Shown piece by piece: positions 1 through 11,556 of a DNA stretch of 64,000 nucleotides. Source of the DNA: Ephemerocybe angulata. Its lineage: Eukaryota; Basidiomycota; Agaricomycetes; Agaricales; Psathyrellaceae. Where the stretch lies: assembly GCA_013368325.1 (NCBI GenBank), contig JAACJK010000059.1, positions 496,001-560,000 on the forward strand. The letters are read 5' to 3'. How positions within the stretch are numbered: the stretch's first letter is position 1; every line of letters starts with the position of its first letter. The position numbers were made by a program, and so were the translations under genes. Below the pieces are notes generated by a model. It was not told where the DNA came from. It made no database searches and saw only the letters and a list, made by a program, of their open reading frames with translations.

Positions 1-669
1 CAATTGCGTATATTGCTCGAAGCCCAGCGAAGCACTTACATTCCACCCGTCCCCATCATTGCATTGAAGGTTTCCTGTTCCCCATGTCATCCCCATTGTC
101 CCTGGCTCACCGCCTCATCAGGCCTCATCTCGTCGCCCCTGCTGAGTGACGACGCCCTTCGCTTGCCACCTCACCCCCATCTTCCTCAGCGTTCCATCTC
201 GTCGCCCTCACGATCCCGTCGTGTGTTTGATGCGGCGGTTCTCTCGCCCACACAGGGCGGAGCAATGTCCGCAGTGGCGGCAGGTTGATCAGCTCACGAT
301 GAATGGATGCCAGAATCACTTTGAGTATGTCTAGAGGCCCGTTGTTAATAGATATAACTTTCCGACTTGAAATCAGAGAGGAAACCCAAATTAAAGGAAA
401 CCGCACAGAGTGTAAGTACTGGGGGCGACTCAAGCATAGGGGCAACCACGTGCCGCGTGCGAAAAAGTCAGTGATGAGCGTCTCGCGAAAAATCCAGGGT
501 GGAATAGAACGATTCCTCCGTAAACTACGGACTCGTAAGATATTGTCGTGAGAAAGCGACTCTGATGCGGAAGCGAACAACCTGGATTTGTCTTTTGTTC
601 CTTGCTCCAGAACCGCCATACGCCGTGCACGGTCTCCCAAGTCCCAACCCAAAGATCGTTCCATAAGCA
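1..669. other. Upstream intergenic region
   Basis: No reading frame here shows recognisable protein features, and no RNA gene or repeat is visible. The right part presumably carries the promoter of the histidinol-phosphatase gene that begins at 670. Confidence 0.5.
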
Positions 670-1706
670 ATGCCCCACAGCCATCATTCGCATTCCGGCC
701 AGTTCTGCAAGCATGCTTCTGGTCGTTTGGAAGAAGTTGTTCTAGAGGCAATACATCAGGGTTTTGAGGTCTATGGTCTGACAGAACACGCCCCACGGTA
801 CAGATTGGATGACCTCTATCCAGAAGAAGTGCGGCCTTTGTCTTCGCCGCCTTCCAGGAGCTGATTCTCAGTAGGAAGGGATGGACAGTGGAGCGCTAAT
901 GAAGCAGTACGAAGACTTCCTTGATGAAGCCCACCGCCTGAAAGCCCTGTATGCATCGCAAATCACACTGCTAGTCGGCCTCGAGACGGAGTATATCTCC
1001 GACGTGGATCTCGATGGCCTCAGCACTTTGCTTGAGAAATTCGGCAAGCGCGTGGAATACGTCGTTGGATCCATTCACCATGTTCGGACGGTCCCCATCG
1101 ACTTTGATATTGCAACATTCGACAAGGCGCTCGACCTCTTCGGTTCAGAAAACTCCGCTACAGATCGACACGAGCTTCTTTTCTCTGACTACTTTGATGC
1201 GCAGTACACTCTGCTCCAGCGCTTCAAACCAGAAATCATTGGTCATTTCGATCTCTGTCGAATGTTCACGCCTCAGCTCTTGCTCTCCGACTACTCTCTG
1301 GTTTGGAGCAAAGTCATCAGAAACATCCGATATGCTGTTAGCTATGGTGCATTGTTTGAAGTGAATGCTGCTGCATTCAGGAAGAAGTGGGAAACGGCAT
1401 ATCCTGGCGAAGAAGTGCTCAAGGTAGGGTGGCGCCATTCTGAAGATACATCATTCGAAGATACTAATGACAATCTAGGCTATTCTGGGAGAAGGCGGTC
1501 GTTTTGCCTTGTCAGACGATAGTCATGGGCCCCATGCGGTGGGTTTGAACTATGGCCGCACTGCAGACTACCTTAAATCAGCGGGAGTGTTTGAACTATG
1601 GTATCTCCAGAGATCCAAGGCTGCGAACCGAGGAGATCGACTTGTTGAGCCGAAGAAATTAGAGGGGGATTGGAGAGAACATTCATTTTGGAAGGGAAAA
1701 GCATGA
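670..1706 (+). CDS. HIS2: Histidinol-phosphatase, PHP family
   Basis: Dephosphorylates L-histidinol phosphate to histidinol, the penultimate step of histidine synthesis. Three exons join in frame: 670-828, 875-1423 and 1479-1706. The N-terminus MPHSHHSHSGQFC carries the His-rich metal motif of PHP-fold enzymes, followed by GLTEHAPR. Further family motifs are VGLETEYIS, VVGSIHHV, HFDLCRMF, FEVNAAAFRKKW and, in the last exon, LSDDSHGPHAVGLNYG. These supply the His, Glu and Asp ligands of the metal site. Total length is about 311 residues, normal for fungal His2. Intron 1 (829-874) uses an unusually close CAGTAG acceptor; the second AG is chosen because the first would leave an in-frame TAG. Intron 2 (1424-1478) contains a CTAAT branch-point-like site. 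The gene looks intact. Confidence 0.92.
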
Positions 1707-1964
1707 TGGCCTACGTGGTGCGCGTTTACCTTTCCCGCTTTGATTTTATTCGGCTGAAACGCACTGGGCCCAGACTTGTGCAGTGGCCGTTGCAAGCATG
1801 GCGTGTTACGAGTCCGTGTTTTAATTTTTTGAAAACTAATTGAAGCGGAAGACCAACCACAGCGGGACTGTACTTGCATTTAACAACAGACAGACGAAAA
1901 TCCCCACTCATCGCAGTCTTGAAGAACTCGGACTTTCTCTACTTTTGCTGTATTCATTCTGTAT

Positions 1965-3505
1965 CTATCTAGTTCTAGTTAGTACCAGTACTTGAGGGAG
2001 TACTTCAAAGCAGTCGTGGGCCGTGGCAAACCGGTCCAGTGCAGGGGGCTCCCTCCTCTCCAACACCCCAATTCTAGCCTGGCTGTCAGCGTGCTCATAC
2101 ACCGACACACCCCGTGCATCGATCTCCTGCATCACTTTCACAGAATCCGCGTAGTTCGCGAGGAGCATGGTATGTGCCCGCCTCCCAGCCGCACCATAGC
2201 CTCACGTCCCCAAGCTGAGGGTGGAAGGGCGCAAGGGCGGCTAGGTGCGCTTCGATGTTGTTGAGTGTACGGTAGAGGACATTTTAAATGAGCCAGCCTG
2301 CGGGGCTGGAGTGCGCTTTGGGGTGGGAAAACGGGAGCCCGGCAAGGTTGAGGCGGAGGGTCGTGAGGTTGGGCGCAGGGGAGGATGGGTTGAGTGCAGA
2401 GGGATAATGGATGAGAGAGCTGAGGAGCGCTGCTGTGCAGGAGAGCGGCGTGAGCGAGGCTAGTTCGTACATGACCATCGAGGCGAGCGTGTGGAGCATG
2501 GGCAGGTGTGGGTTGGAGAGTGTGAAGATGTCTTCGTCATCTGAACCTGTGGTGCAATTAGTTACTCATCTAGATAGATTAAGGAAGGGTAAGCGTACCT
2601 GAGCTATGTGACCCCTTGACGTCAGTGTTTCCTTCCCACCTGACGCCCAAGTTCTGTACCCTCGCGGCACACTCGTGCAATATCACCCAGCTCAAGGCGC
2701 GGCATGCCTCGCTCCACAGGTCCAATTCGAGTTCGACGCCTTCACGCCATGCGATGCAATGGCCATCCTGTCGTCCAAAAAACGACCTTTCGAATGAGGT
2801 GCGGACCTCAGCGAGCGTGGCGTGCGCGGAAGCGTTTGGAGGTGAGAACAGAGGACGGAGCACCTTGTTGGTGGTGGTCATCTGGTCGCTGTCGATGGCG
2901 GCAGCGCGCCGGGGAAACTGGGCAAGCCGCTCGATGAGGATGTGAGGAGGCTGGGGGAGTTGGAGGGTGGGCACCGAAGGATGGTGGTCTGGCGCCGTCG
3001 CACGGCGCTGTGGTAATTGAGATGTCGCCGTGGGACGGTCAGCGCCAGCGGATGTGATGGTGGTTCATGCCGTGTTTCTGAGCGCGATGGAGCCGGCGTC
3101 GTCGAAAGCAGAGGGGCGCTGGACAAGGGGGCGTTAGGGACCGGGAGGGAGATATGGGGATAAGAGAAGCTCACCTATTTGAACCGTGAGCGGCCCAGCG
3201 TCATCTCTGAGCGTCATGGGGCAAAGGCGCCGGTGTGAATGGTGAGGGTTGGGCGGGGTGGTGATTGAAAGCGGGCGCGAATGGCGACTGGGTGTTCGTC
3301 GGGGCTTGCGGTGAAGCTGGCACTCCGAAGCTGACCTGCTTCAGAGGACGGAGGGCTGTGGGGGTCGTTAGCGGCTGGTGGTGGGGAAGCACGAAGCATC
3401 GTCGTGTCGCTCACCTGTCGGTACCGGAGCAGTTGTCAATGAGGGCGGTTTCGAGGAGAGGTGCGCGGCCTTGGGGATGCTGGCAGCGTGAGCCTGCTGG
3501 GCCAT
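1965..3505 (-). pseudogene. Probable decayed gene, function unknown
   Basis: Several minus-strand segments read like one spliced protein. A Pro/Ser/Thr-rich N-terminus starts at the ATG at 3505. A helical section follows (HILIERLAQFPRRAAAIDSD, then WREGVELELDLWSEACRALS). After a clean intron near 2550-2605 comes DDEDIFTLSNPHLPMLHTLA and a Leu/Ser-rich helical stretch, and the frame ends with DCFEVLPQVLVLTRTR. Two breaks disturb it. An in-frame TAA at 2284-2286 follows PAGWLI, and the same frame then continues convincingly with NVLYRTLNNIEAHLAALAPF. Near 2180-2210 the plausible frame changes without an obvious GT-AG intron. The helical, Leu-rich composition recalls the middle-homology region of fungal transcription factors, but no Zn2Cys6 motif is visible, so no function is assigned. 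It may instead be an intact gene with introns I failed to resolve. Confidence 0.4.
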
Positions 3506-4692
3506 GGACTGCGCAACGGGGAAGCCTATAGGTCCGGTCAGTTGGTGATTAGTGAGTACGGGGAAGGATAGTGCTCCGTCGCATCACCGCGGAAGGTGGA
3601 GCTTCAATGCGCGCGACGGCCCCGTCCCGCAATTCTCCTTTCGCCCCGCTCAGCTTATCGTTCCTCCCTAAGTCACCTCCACCCTCTTGAAAAGCCCTGG
3701 CCTATACCTAGCAAGACCAAGAGAAGCGCAAGGTTGTGGTTGGCTGGTAAGAGTGGTGCAGGGCCCCGCTTGAATCTGTGCCCTGGTAGCTTCGGGCTCG
3801 AACCCGCCGGCGGCGAGTGGAGGATGGTGGCATTGGGCCTGAAAAGTGTGCCGAAGTCAGGTTAATCCAGATTGCCATTGACAGAGCGACATGGCTAATG
3901 GGATCTATGGCATATTGGGCCTTGCGTTTCAGCATGGGACGGCCTCCCCAATCAACCTGAAGATCAAGAAGCGATTCGGCATGGAGGCGACATGGGGACG
4001 TTCTGTCTTGCACAACATCTCGAACCAAACTTTCAACTGGGCCTCGCAGAAGACTTCCTACGCATACCCAGCGCGAACAGGGGAGAGGGACGAAAAGCAG
4101 GCTCTCTACGGAGAGAGTTGAAATGCCGTCAGCCTTCCTACATCCATATATTTCCTCGTCATAAGCCACAACTCCCCACCGTCATCGTCCTGTACTCCTC
4201 AGTGATTCAAATACCATATCCTCCTTCCCCAATTTCCCCGTCTGTGCCCCTCCGTATGTCCGATCCTGACACCTACACACTTTCGACACGTTGTATCTGA
4301 GACATTAGGACATAATTATTATTATTTCTTTGAGGTTATCATATAGCCTTGACATTTCAACGTACCTTTTAGACGGTACTCTTGTCAAGACATTACCAGA
4401 AATCACATAATTCGTCGGTTGCTGAAGCTTAAAGGACGTCTAGTGAAGACCATTGAGCTCGTGGGCGCCAAAGTCGCACAGAGGTGACAAGCGCTCAGGT
4501 CGGTTAGAAATGATGCCATCATATCATCCGGTTGGGCCGCAAGGCTCAAGTACGCTCCTTGTCGTCCGTACCACTGTTTCATCTCTTGAGTTGAACAATA
4601 CAGAGGAGCAGTCTTTGTTAAAGTCTCAACTGTCGGTGCTACACTGCAGCCAAGGCCACTGTTTCTTCCCCAACCTTAACCTCGCACCCAAC
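3506..4692. other. Intergenic region
   Basis: About 1.2 kb between the decayed minus-strand gene and the carboxypeptidase S gene. Open frames at 3596-3865, 3708-4169 and 3891-4121 show no family motif and are not supported. The stretch 4305-4400 is AT-rich and may belong to the promoter of the gene at 4693. Confidence 0.4.
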
Positions 4693-7104
4693 ATGCACGA
4701 CGAACCACAGCCTGGCCCTGCTCGAGAGCGGAAGCTCTCTGCTGCTGGAGATAGGCCATGGTGGAAATCGCCATCGCTTATGGTCAATTGGAAGGCTCTT
4801 ATACGCCTTTCCGTTACCCTATCAGTCCTTTTACTGGCCTTCTGCTTCTCTCCATATGTTCCTCGCGATCTGCGGTCCAACGGCGAGGTGGCGGACTGCC
4901 GCCAGGCGCCTTCACTCATCCCCATCCACAATCAAGAGTTATGGGGGAAGGCCAACGAGCTAATAGATGGCGAGAATTTCAAGCTCGAGGCTGTCAAATC
5001 TCTTCAGATGGCTGTTAGAATTCGGTAAGCTGGCCTTCTAACTCATGATCTGGGAAGGTGAAACTTAGTTGCCGTTTTGTAGAACTGAATCTTTCGACAA
5101 CATGGAGGAAATCGGCGAAGACACAAGGTGGTTGATCTTCAAAGATTTCCGTAGTTACCTCGAGGACAGGTTTCCATTCGTGTAAGTCTGCGCGCAAGGG
5201 GAAGGACGGATCCTTCGAAGTAGGTGCTCACGACCTTGCAGTCATTCTAGTCTCGACCTAACTCCAGTCAACACCCATGGATTGTTCTATCAATGGAAAG
5301 GGTCAGATTCGAAACTCAAGCCAATTCTCTTGGCGGCTCACCAAGGTATGTTTCCCTTCAGCCAATGCTGGCAGTCGAAGATCTTCGGATAGTCATTCAC
5401 TATTGTTCTCCAGATGTCGTCCCAGTAGATAACTCAACCTTGGAGAGCTGGACCTATCCGCCCTTCGAGGGGCATTACGATGGTACGATAATTTGCTGCG
5501 TACCTGGTGTTTGTGCCCATACTTAGTTGAATTGGCAGGTGAACGTATCTGGGGCCGCGGTAGCTCTGACGACAAAAGCCAGCTAATATCAATCCTGTGA
5601 GCCAGGTCAGTTGTGCAGCTCGGAACATGTGCTTATCAGTCTGTCCAGGTCGGCGATCGAGCTTCTCTTGGAACAAGGTTTCCGTCCAACACGAACCGTA
5701 CTCCTCGCCTTCGGTTTCGACGAAGAAGCCAGCGGATTCCACGGAGCCCAGCACCTCGCAGAACATATCAAGTCCGTATATGGACACGATGGAATAGCCA
5801 TGATCGTGGACGAAGGAGGTATGTGTCCGACTACACCAAGAAGGACGGATCGTTCTCATTCCTGCACGATGTAGCTGGCTTCTATAACTTGGGTGGCGCC
5901 ATGTTGGCCATCCCTGGAGTAACGGAGAAGGGCATGTACAACGTTCGCATCGAGGTCGGGGGACCTGGAGGACATTCCAGCATGCCGCCTAAACATACAG
6001 TGTGTGCGCATCCCAGAAAGATGAGAAACTTACGAATTCCTAACACGACACAGACCATCGGCATATTAGCGGAAATCTTGACCAAGCTAGAAGAGCAGCC
6101 ATTCCCGTCGCGGATAGTGAGTTCCTTTACCGTACCAGCAGGATCCGAGTTTCTAAACCGTCACTGGCAATGAATGCAGACCGCCGACCATCCTGTCTCG
6201 GCCCTCGCGCAATGCTTGATTCCAAATGTGAAGGTTGTACCCAGCGTGCTACAGCCAATACTTAGGATCCCAGCCTTTCTCTTGAAATTTCAGCTGGCAA
6301 GGGACGTTGTTGGATGGTGGTTCCGTGATGTTTCGCTGCTCCGAAGCCTCGTCCCTACCACGCAGTCTATCGACATGACCAGAGGAGGGGTCAAGTACAA
6401 CGCCCTTCCAGAAACGGCCTGGGCTGTAATCAACCATCGAGTCTCAGTCACTAGGTTAGTCAGTACTCCTCGACCATGGATAGAGAAGTTGATATGTACA
6501 AACCTACTTGGCAGCTCTCTGTCCGCAGTCCAGGAACGCTATGAGGATATCTTGAAACCTCTTGCCAGAAAGCATGGAATGCCCTTCGAGGCCTTCGGAG
6601 AGAGAATCGCTGACGGGTCGTCGCCATACTATTTGATTGTGAGCAATGCGACAGCACATGGTGTCGACCCAGCACCTTTCAGCCCGACAAGGCCAGAGGA
6701 TGCCCCATTTCAGCTCTTATCCGGCACAATAAAGGCAACGTATAGCGTCCATAGGCATCTGAAGAATGTCGATGAAGTCGTCGTAGCTCCAGGGATGATG
6801 CCAGGCAATACTGGTGAGTCGGCCTTGTGAATGATGATGGCGAATTCTGACTTTCGGATTTTGGAAGATACCCGATATTATTGGGATTTGTCGAGACATA
6901 TCTTCAGGTACAACCACCACTATGGAGGGACGAAGCCTGACCCGAGTGCAAATGGGATTCATACCGTCAACGAATGTAAGTCCTCCGTCCCAGTAATTAA
7001 GTCCCCTGGCTCAGCTCTCCACAGTCATCGCAGCCGACGTATTGGTGGAGTCCATTCGGTTCTTCACGACGCTGATATTAAATGCAGACGAGAACGAGTT
7101 ATAG
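4693..7104 (+). CDS. CPS1: Carboxypeptidase S-like M20 metallopeptidase
   Basis: Vacuolar di-zinc peptidase of the M20 family, which in yeast releases C-terminal residues from peptides. The N-terminus is cytosolic and charged, then one hydrophobic segment (about residues 35-54, LIRLSVTLSVLLLAFCFSPY) makes a type II membrane anchor, as in yeast Cps1. Motifs in order: RTESFDNM, PILLAAHQDVVPVD (first zinc His and Asp), WGRGSSDDKSQ (bridging Asp), FGFDEEASG (general-base Glu and next Glu), GGPGGHSSMPP (dimerisation lid) and GIHTVNEF (last zinc His). About ten short introns are needed; one at 5820-5877 joins MIVDEG to AGFYNLGG. The splice near 6455-6535 is the least certain. An in-frame ATG lies at 4453, but 4693 gives the usual Cps1-like N-terminus. 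Confidence 0.88.
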
Positions 7105-7314
7105 CAGAGAGATTCCATGTATTAGCGTAGAAAGTGCGGCGCTTGGATGGGCGTCAATTGCAGAAAGCATTGCAAGTAGCCGAGGAGTGATTGCCGGACT
7201 GAAACTGTACAGTTTCTCGGCAACGGGCGTGGCCAACTTTCTCACGCATCTGTGGTACGCTGGGCAACACACTGAACACGAGCCGACCAACCGCAATCTC
7301 CTCAAGTTCACAAG

Positions 7315-7842
7315 ATGGTACGCTTCACGCCCGTCCGCTGCCCAAATATCCCGTCCTGATTATGCCCCGCTTCTGCTCTCCAGACCAAGCGCACCAAGAA
7401 AGTCGGAATCACCGGTAAATACGGTGTTGTAAGTCTTTGAACCTGGAGCAAGAGAAGCGAATTGGAGGGCCTGATAGTGTTTTGTTCTGTAGCGTTATGG
7501 TGCCTCCTTGCGTAAGCAGGTGAAGAAGATGGAAATCTCCCAGCACGCGCGGTACACCTGCACTTTCTGCGGAAAGGTGAGTTTTAATGCTGTTCGAATC
7601 TGGGGCAAGCCTGATGGGTCGCTTTCTGTCGATTAGGACGCTGTCAAGAGGACCGCTGTCGGCATCTGGAACTGTGGTGGATGCAAAAAGGTCATTGCTG
7701 GTGGAGCCTGGACTGTTTCGACGACTGCTGCTGCGACAGTACGAAGGTACGCCTGCTCAGATATTATTTGCCTGGTCTTGGCTCATGCGCCGTTCTCCTC
7801 AATAGCACCGTCCGTCGCTTGCGTGAAATCACCGAGGCTTAA
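7315..7842 (+). CDS. RPL43: 60S ribosomal protein eL43 (L37A/L43)
   Basis: Zinc-binding protein of the large ribosomal subunit. After splicing the product begins [15 protein letters not shown], then [19 protein letters not shown]. The C4 zinc ribbon is CTFCGK and then CGGCKK, and the protein ends RRLREITEA. Length is about 92 residues, as in yeast. Exon 1 is only the ATG (7315-7317); the first intron starts at the next base (7318-7383). Three further introns follow: after GKYGV, after FCGK and within AATVRS. The gene lies 210 bp downstream of CPS1 and converges with PAF1. It appears intact. Confidence 0.95.
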
Positions 7843-8007
7843 ATACGACCACCCTCACTTGTACTTCTGTCCCCTTTCATCCACTATCCAGCAGCAGCAT
7901 TGTATGACATATGACTCGCGCCCACCAATATGATATGCTCATACAAAATTCCATGATTTTCCGAAAGGACGCCAAAGCACAGTGAATCGATCTACGATGG
8001 GTTCAAG

Positions 8008-9512
8008 CTAGAAAATGTCCTGTGAACCCGACGCTGGTGCACTACCAGCGCCTTCCTCAACCTCAATATCTCCGTCCGCATCCCTGTTAAAGAGATACAT
8101 TGGATCCACAACCTCCGCCAGAGCCTCCTGCCTCTCCTCTTCTTCCTCTGCACTCATAGGTGCATACCTTGCTCGTATCAGCTCCCATTTATCGTCGTAT
8201 TCCTCGTAGTTCTGGAGGTACCTCATCAGCCAAAACTAGACATGTGACGTAGGTGGTACTAACATTGGCTCGCTTCTTCTTAAGCGTCATCTTTCGTTCA
8301 ATGGTCTTGTAATATGCAGCTTTCTCTCTCGGTACGCCGTGGTTGAAAGTCTGGACCGAATCTCCTTCATCCAGTACGAGCAAGAACTCGTTTGGAACTT
8401 CCTGCTCGATTTTGACGGTTTCATAGTCTCGAACAAAGTAGAACAGCGTTTCCTGCACGGTTGTCAATATCTGCATCCTCCATATCGGGTGCGACTCACG
8501 TCCTGATCCTCGGGAACCTCGTACGGCTGTAATGAAGCGCGCGTCTCCTTCATGTCGATAGCGGGGTTGTCATCCTTCGTGAGGTAGTACGCGAGGAAGG
8601 AGTCGTATTCCGTTTTCATAGGACGGAGGATGGCACAATCCAGACGTTCATCCTCCACCTCGGCCGGCCGTTCTCCTGGTCGTTCAGTGAAGCGGAAGAG
8701 ATCGTACCTGTTGGCCCAGATCTCGGCGTCGGGGAGTATGGGGAAGGATTCGACGGCGGTGAGTTTGGGGTTGTTGGGGTGGCGGAGACTAGAGATGGCA
8801 TGTTCGTCGTTAGCAGCTCTGAATGAGGCTTCGATATCTGCAAGTTGGGCGTTTCGAGAAATGTCGACGACAGCTTCCTGGACGTGTTTACTGTAGGGAG
8901 TTAGCTGTTTGCGAAGAAGAAGTAAAGGAATACACAGTACGCTTCATGCGCTCCTGGCCGTTGGCTGTTATCTCTGCTGAGGTACTCGGTCTTCCTGAGC
9001 CAGGTAACGTTGCCGAGCCCCGTCACTTGTGATGCTGAGGGTGTCGCGGTACCAGGGTGGTGGCCGTTAGTAAAGGCAGAGGAGGATGTTGAAGGATCTG
9101 CGAGGAGAAACGCGTCCTTAGGGTCAAGAGGAGGAAGGTTTTTGATATCTGGGTTCAGTTCTGGAGCCTATATGTCAGGAGACGGAATTCGGGGAGACGT
9201 ATTGACTCTCACTTTTATCGGCGGCGCCGCCTTCCTCCCACAAACCCTCCCAATGACCTAGGTCTAGCGGCATACCGCACTCCGCATCAACGATCATTGG
9301 CAAGGGGTTCTCACTTGCAACAGCATCCAAGAATTCTGGTTTCGCATATCGCATGGGGTTCGTTGGAATATCCAGGAGCTTTGGAGGACATGGTGGCGGC
9401 GGTAGGGGGTTTGAATAACGCACCCGGACCAGAAGGTCAAGTTTCGCGCTACAGCCTCGAGTCAGCGACTCCGTAGTACCTCTGAGCAATAAACGGACCT
9501 CTTTTTGCTCAT
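8008..9512 (-). CDS. PAF1: RNA polymerase II-associated factor PAF1
   Basis: Core subunit of the nuclear Paf1 complex, which travels with RNA polymerase II and supports histone modification and elongation. The start MSKK (9512) is followed by a short intron, then SAKLDLLVRVRYSNPLPPPP and CPPKLLDIP, the classic Paf1 N-terminus. Later motifs are TWLRKTEYLSRD, EASF, KLTAVESFPILPDAEIWANR, YDLFRFTERPGER, LDCAILRPMKTEYDSFLAYY and RANFWLMRYLQNYEEYDD. The C-terminus is acidic (MSAEEEEERQEALAEVVDP) and ends SGSQDIF. An apparent frame slip near 8940-8985 disappears if an intron joins GAHEA to KHVQEAVVDIS. Its start is 204 bp from that of the divergent SFH5-type gene. Confidence 0.9.
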
Positions 9513-9716
9513 AGTGATGGCGTCCGTGAATGTGTTCAAGTCCCTTGCAATCCAAGCTTGGACCTCGCTGGAGGCTCCTGCACAACATGCACAAAGGTCA
9601 CGGCATCTTATCTGATACCCACGACTACGCGCGAAGGTGACGTTGGAACCTTTTCTCCTCCCTTCCATACATTCAGCCAACACGCGTGCTCCACGTTCAT
9701 TGGAATATAAAGACCC
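9513..9716. promoter_or_regulatory. Shared divergent promoter region PAF1/SFH5
   Basis: The two start codons lie head to head with 204 bp between them, so this segment must hold both promoters. A TATAAAG string at 9706-9712 is only a few bases from the SFH5 ATG, too close to act as a normal TATA box for it. Confidence 0.45.
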
Positions 9717-11135
9717 ATGTCGGATCCAACTGCGAATCAAAACGCCCACCTCGACGAGGTTCAACCCGCAGTACCCAAGCTCGACACCCCTGAACCTCCC
9801 GCACCTCTTGCCACCGAATCAACGACAGACCAAGCCGCGACTGCTAACACGGTCACAGAAGAGGTCCACAACACAGAGACCGCTACAGAAGTCAAAGAGG
9901 AGACAGCAGAAACCCCCGCTCCAGACGTCACCAAGGAATTAGGCATGGGGAACACGACTGCCAAAGCCGAGGCCCCTGTCGTTGCAGCTACACCGGCAGG
10001 CACCGCGCCTGCGCCTCCAACCCCCGAGATTATCCAGCCCCCTACTTTCGAAGCAGCCCCCGACGCGGAAGCCAAGGACAAGGAAGCTGAAGTGGAGGAG
10101 CCGCAGAACACACTTACGAGCCTCTTCCTCGAAGCCGAGTGGAAGGCTCTGAAGGACTTTAGAGTATGTGGAGTTCCTTCCGTATCGTACGGTGTACTGA
10201 CGCACACATACATCATCAGGCTCAGCTCCCCGAAATATTTGCAGACGCATACCCTGACAAGCCAAACGCGAAGATTACACCTGTCACTTTATGGGGAATC
10301 TCCATTGACCCCACAAACCCCAAGGCTGACGCTCGCGTCAGCGTCGTGTTAATGAAGTTCTTGCGTGCTCGTAACCTGAACCCAACTGCGGCGCGCGAGA
10401 TGCTCGTCAACACCCTCAGGTGGCGCGAGTCGTTCAACATCGAGGCCGCCCTCAAGGAAGAGTTCCCTGAGGAGCTCTTCGGGAACATGGGTGTCGTCTT
10501 TGGCCGCGACAAAGGAAACAGGCCTGTGGTGTACGTGCTTTCTTCTATCAAAAGTCCTCTCGGGCCGCTGCTAATGCTTCTCAAGCTACAATTTGTACGG
10601 CGCAAACCCGAACCTCAAGGAGGTCTTCTCTGATGTTCAGCGTTTCATCCGGTAGGGTCTACGTTTCTTTTTAGGACGGAAGAGGTATTAACGGTCATGT
10701 CTAGCTGGCGCGTGTCTCTCCAAGAGCGCAGTGTAGCTCTTCTGGACTTTACTGAAGTCGACCAGCTGATTCAAGTTCACGGTATGTCCACCGGCGCTTA
10801 TCACATATCTCACTTGCCTCAACGTTACCCTACAACCAGACTATGCTGGAGTTAGCTTGACGAGCCGTGATGCCAACTCCAAGGCCGCAGCCAAAGAGGC
10901 GACCAACATCTTTGGCTCGCACTACCCGGAATTGCTCTACAAGAAATTCTTCATCAACGTCCCTACCTTGATGAACTGGATCTTCTGGGCCTTTAAAGCG
11001 CTCATTCCCTCTGCGACACTCGCCAAGATGAGCGTGGTTGGCAACTCCAAGCATGCCTTGAAGGGTGCCCTGCTCCCGTACATCGACACCAAGCAGCTTC
11101 CTGAACGATATGGCGGGGAAGCGGAAGCATTCTGA
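9717..11135 (+). CDS. SFH5: Sec14-like phosphatidylinositol transfer protein (SFH5 type)
   Basis: CRAL-TRIO lipid-transfer protein; the yeast homolog Sfh5 moves phosphatidylinositol between membranes. The first ~120 residues are low-complexity, rich in Ala, Pro, Thr and Glu. The N-terminal helical part follows (SLFLEAEWKALKDFR joined by an intron to AQLPEIFADAYPD), with VVLMKFLRARNLNPTAAREM. The lipid-binding half contains GNRPVVYNLYGANPNLKEVF, IFGSHYPELLYKKFFINVP, NWIFWAFKALIP and the end PERYGGEAEAF. At least four introns are needed, including a split VV|Y codon. Family membership is clear; assignment to the Sfh5 subgroup rather than another Sec14 homolog is by overall resemblance. Confidence 0.85.
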
Positions 11136-11556
11136 AAGATCGTTCTACTTGACTAGTCCACATGCTATACCCTTTTATACCCTGATTTCGCCATATCCTG
11201 GACACCCTTTACTGATATCTATTCCTCCTTCTCACTGTCTTCCTTCTCACTATCTATACTTGCGTTTGCCTACATATGTTACGGCTGTTACCCACTTACA
11301 ATGCACAGTCCCTTATCTGATAAGATTTGTTGTTGATCCCGATTGGTTTGTTTGTCGACGGCTGTCCGGCTAAATGGCGCTCAGCGCTGCATCTCTGCTG
11401 TCAACGCAACTGTCGTGCCCTGCCATTCCCTACCTGCTGGCCAAATAGTCTCCCAGGGCCTTCTTCATTTCTCGCCATCTCGTCCCTGGCTGGTGTAGAC
11501 CTTCCCACCCGTCGCAAACCTCGACCAATTCCGTTCCCGCAACCATCGCGCCGACG
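11136..11556. other. Intergenic region with an upstream short frame
   Basis: This holds the 3' end of the SFH5-type gene and the leader of the transporter gene. A small frame at 11373-11447 encodes MALSAASLLSTQLS and about ten further residues. It could be an upstream ORF, or a first exon of the transporter joined by an intron I cannot place. Confidence 0.35.

Noticed and set aside
3775..3800. tRNA B-box-like string (GGTTCGAGCCC on the minus strand)
   Set aside because: No A box, acceptor stem or anticodon arm can be placed at the right distance, so it is taken as chance.
8935..8990. Apparent frameshift in PAF1
   Set aside because: An intron joining GAHEA to KHVQEAV explains the frame change with normal splice sites.
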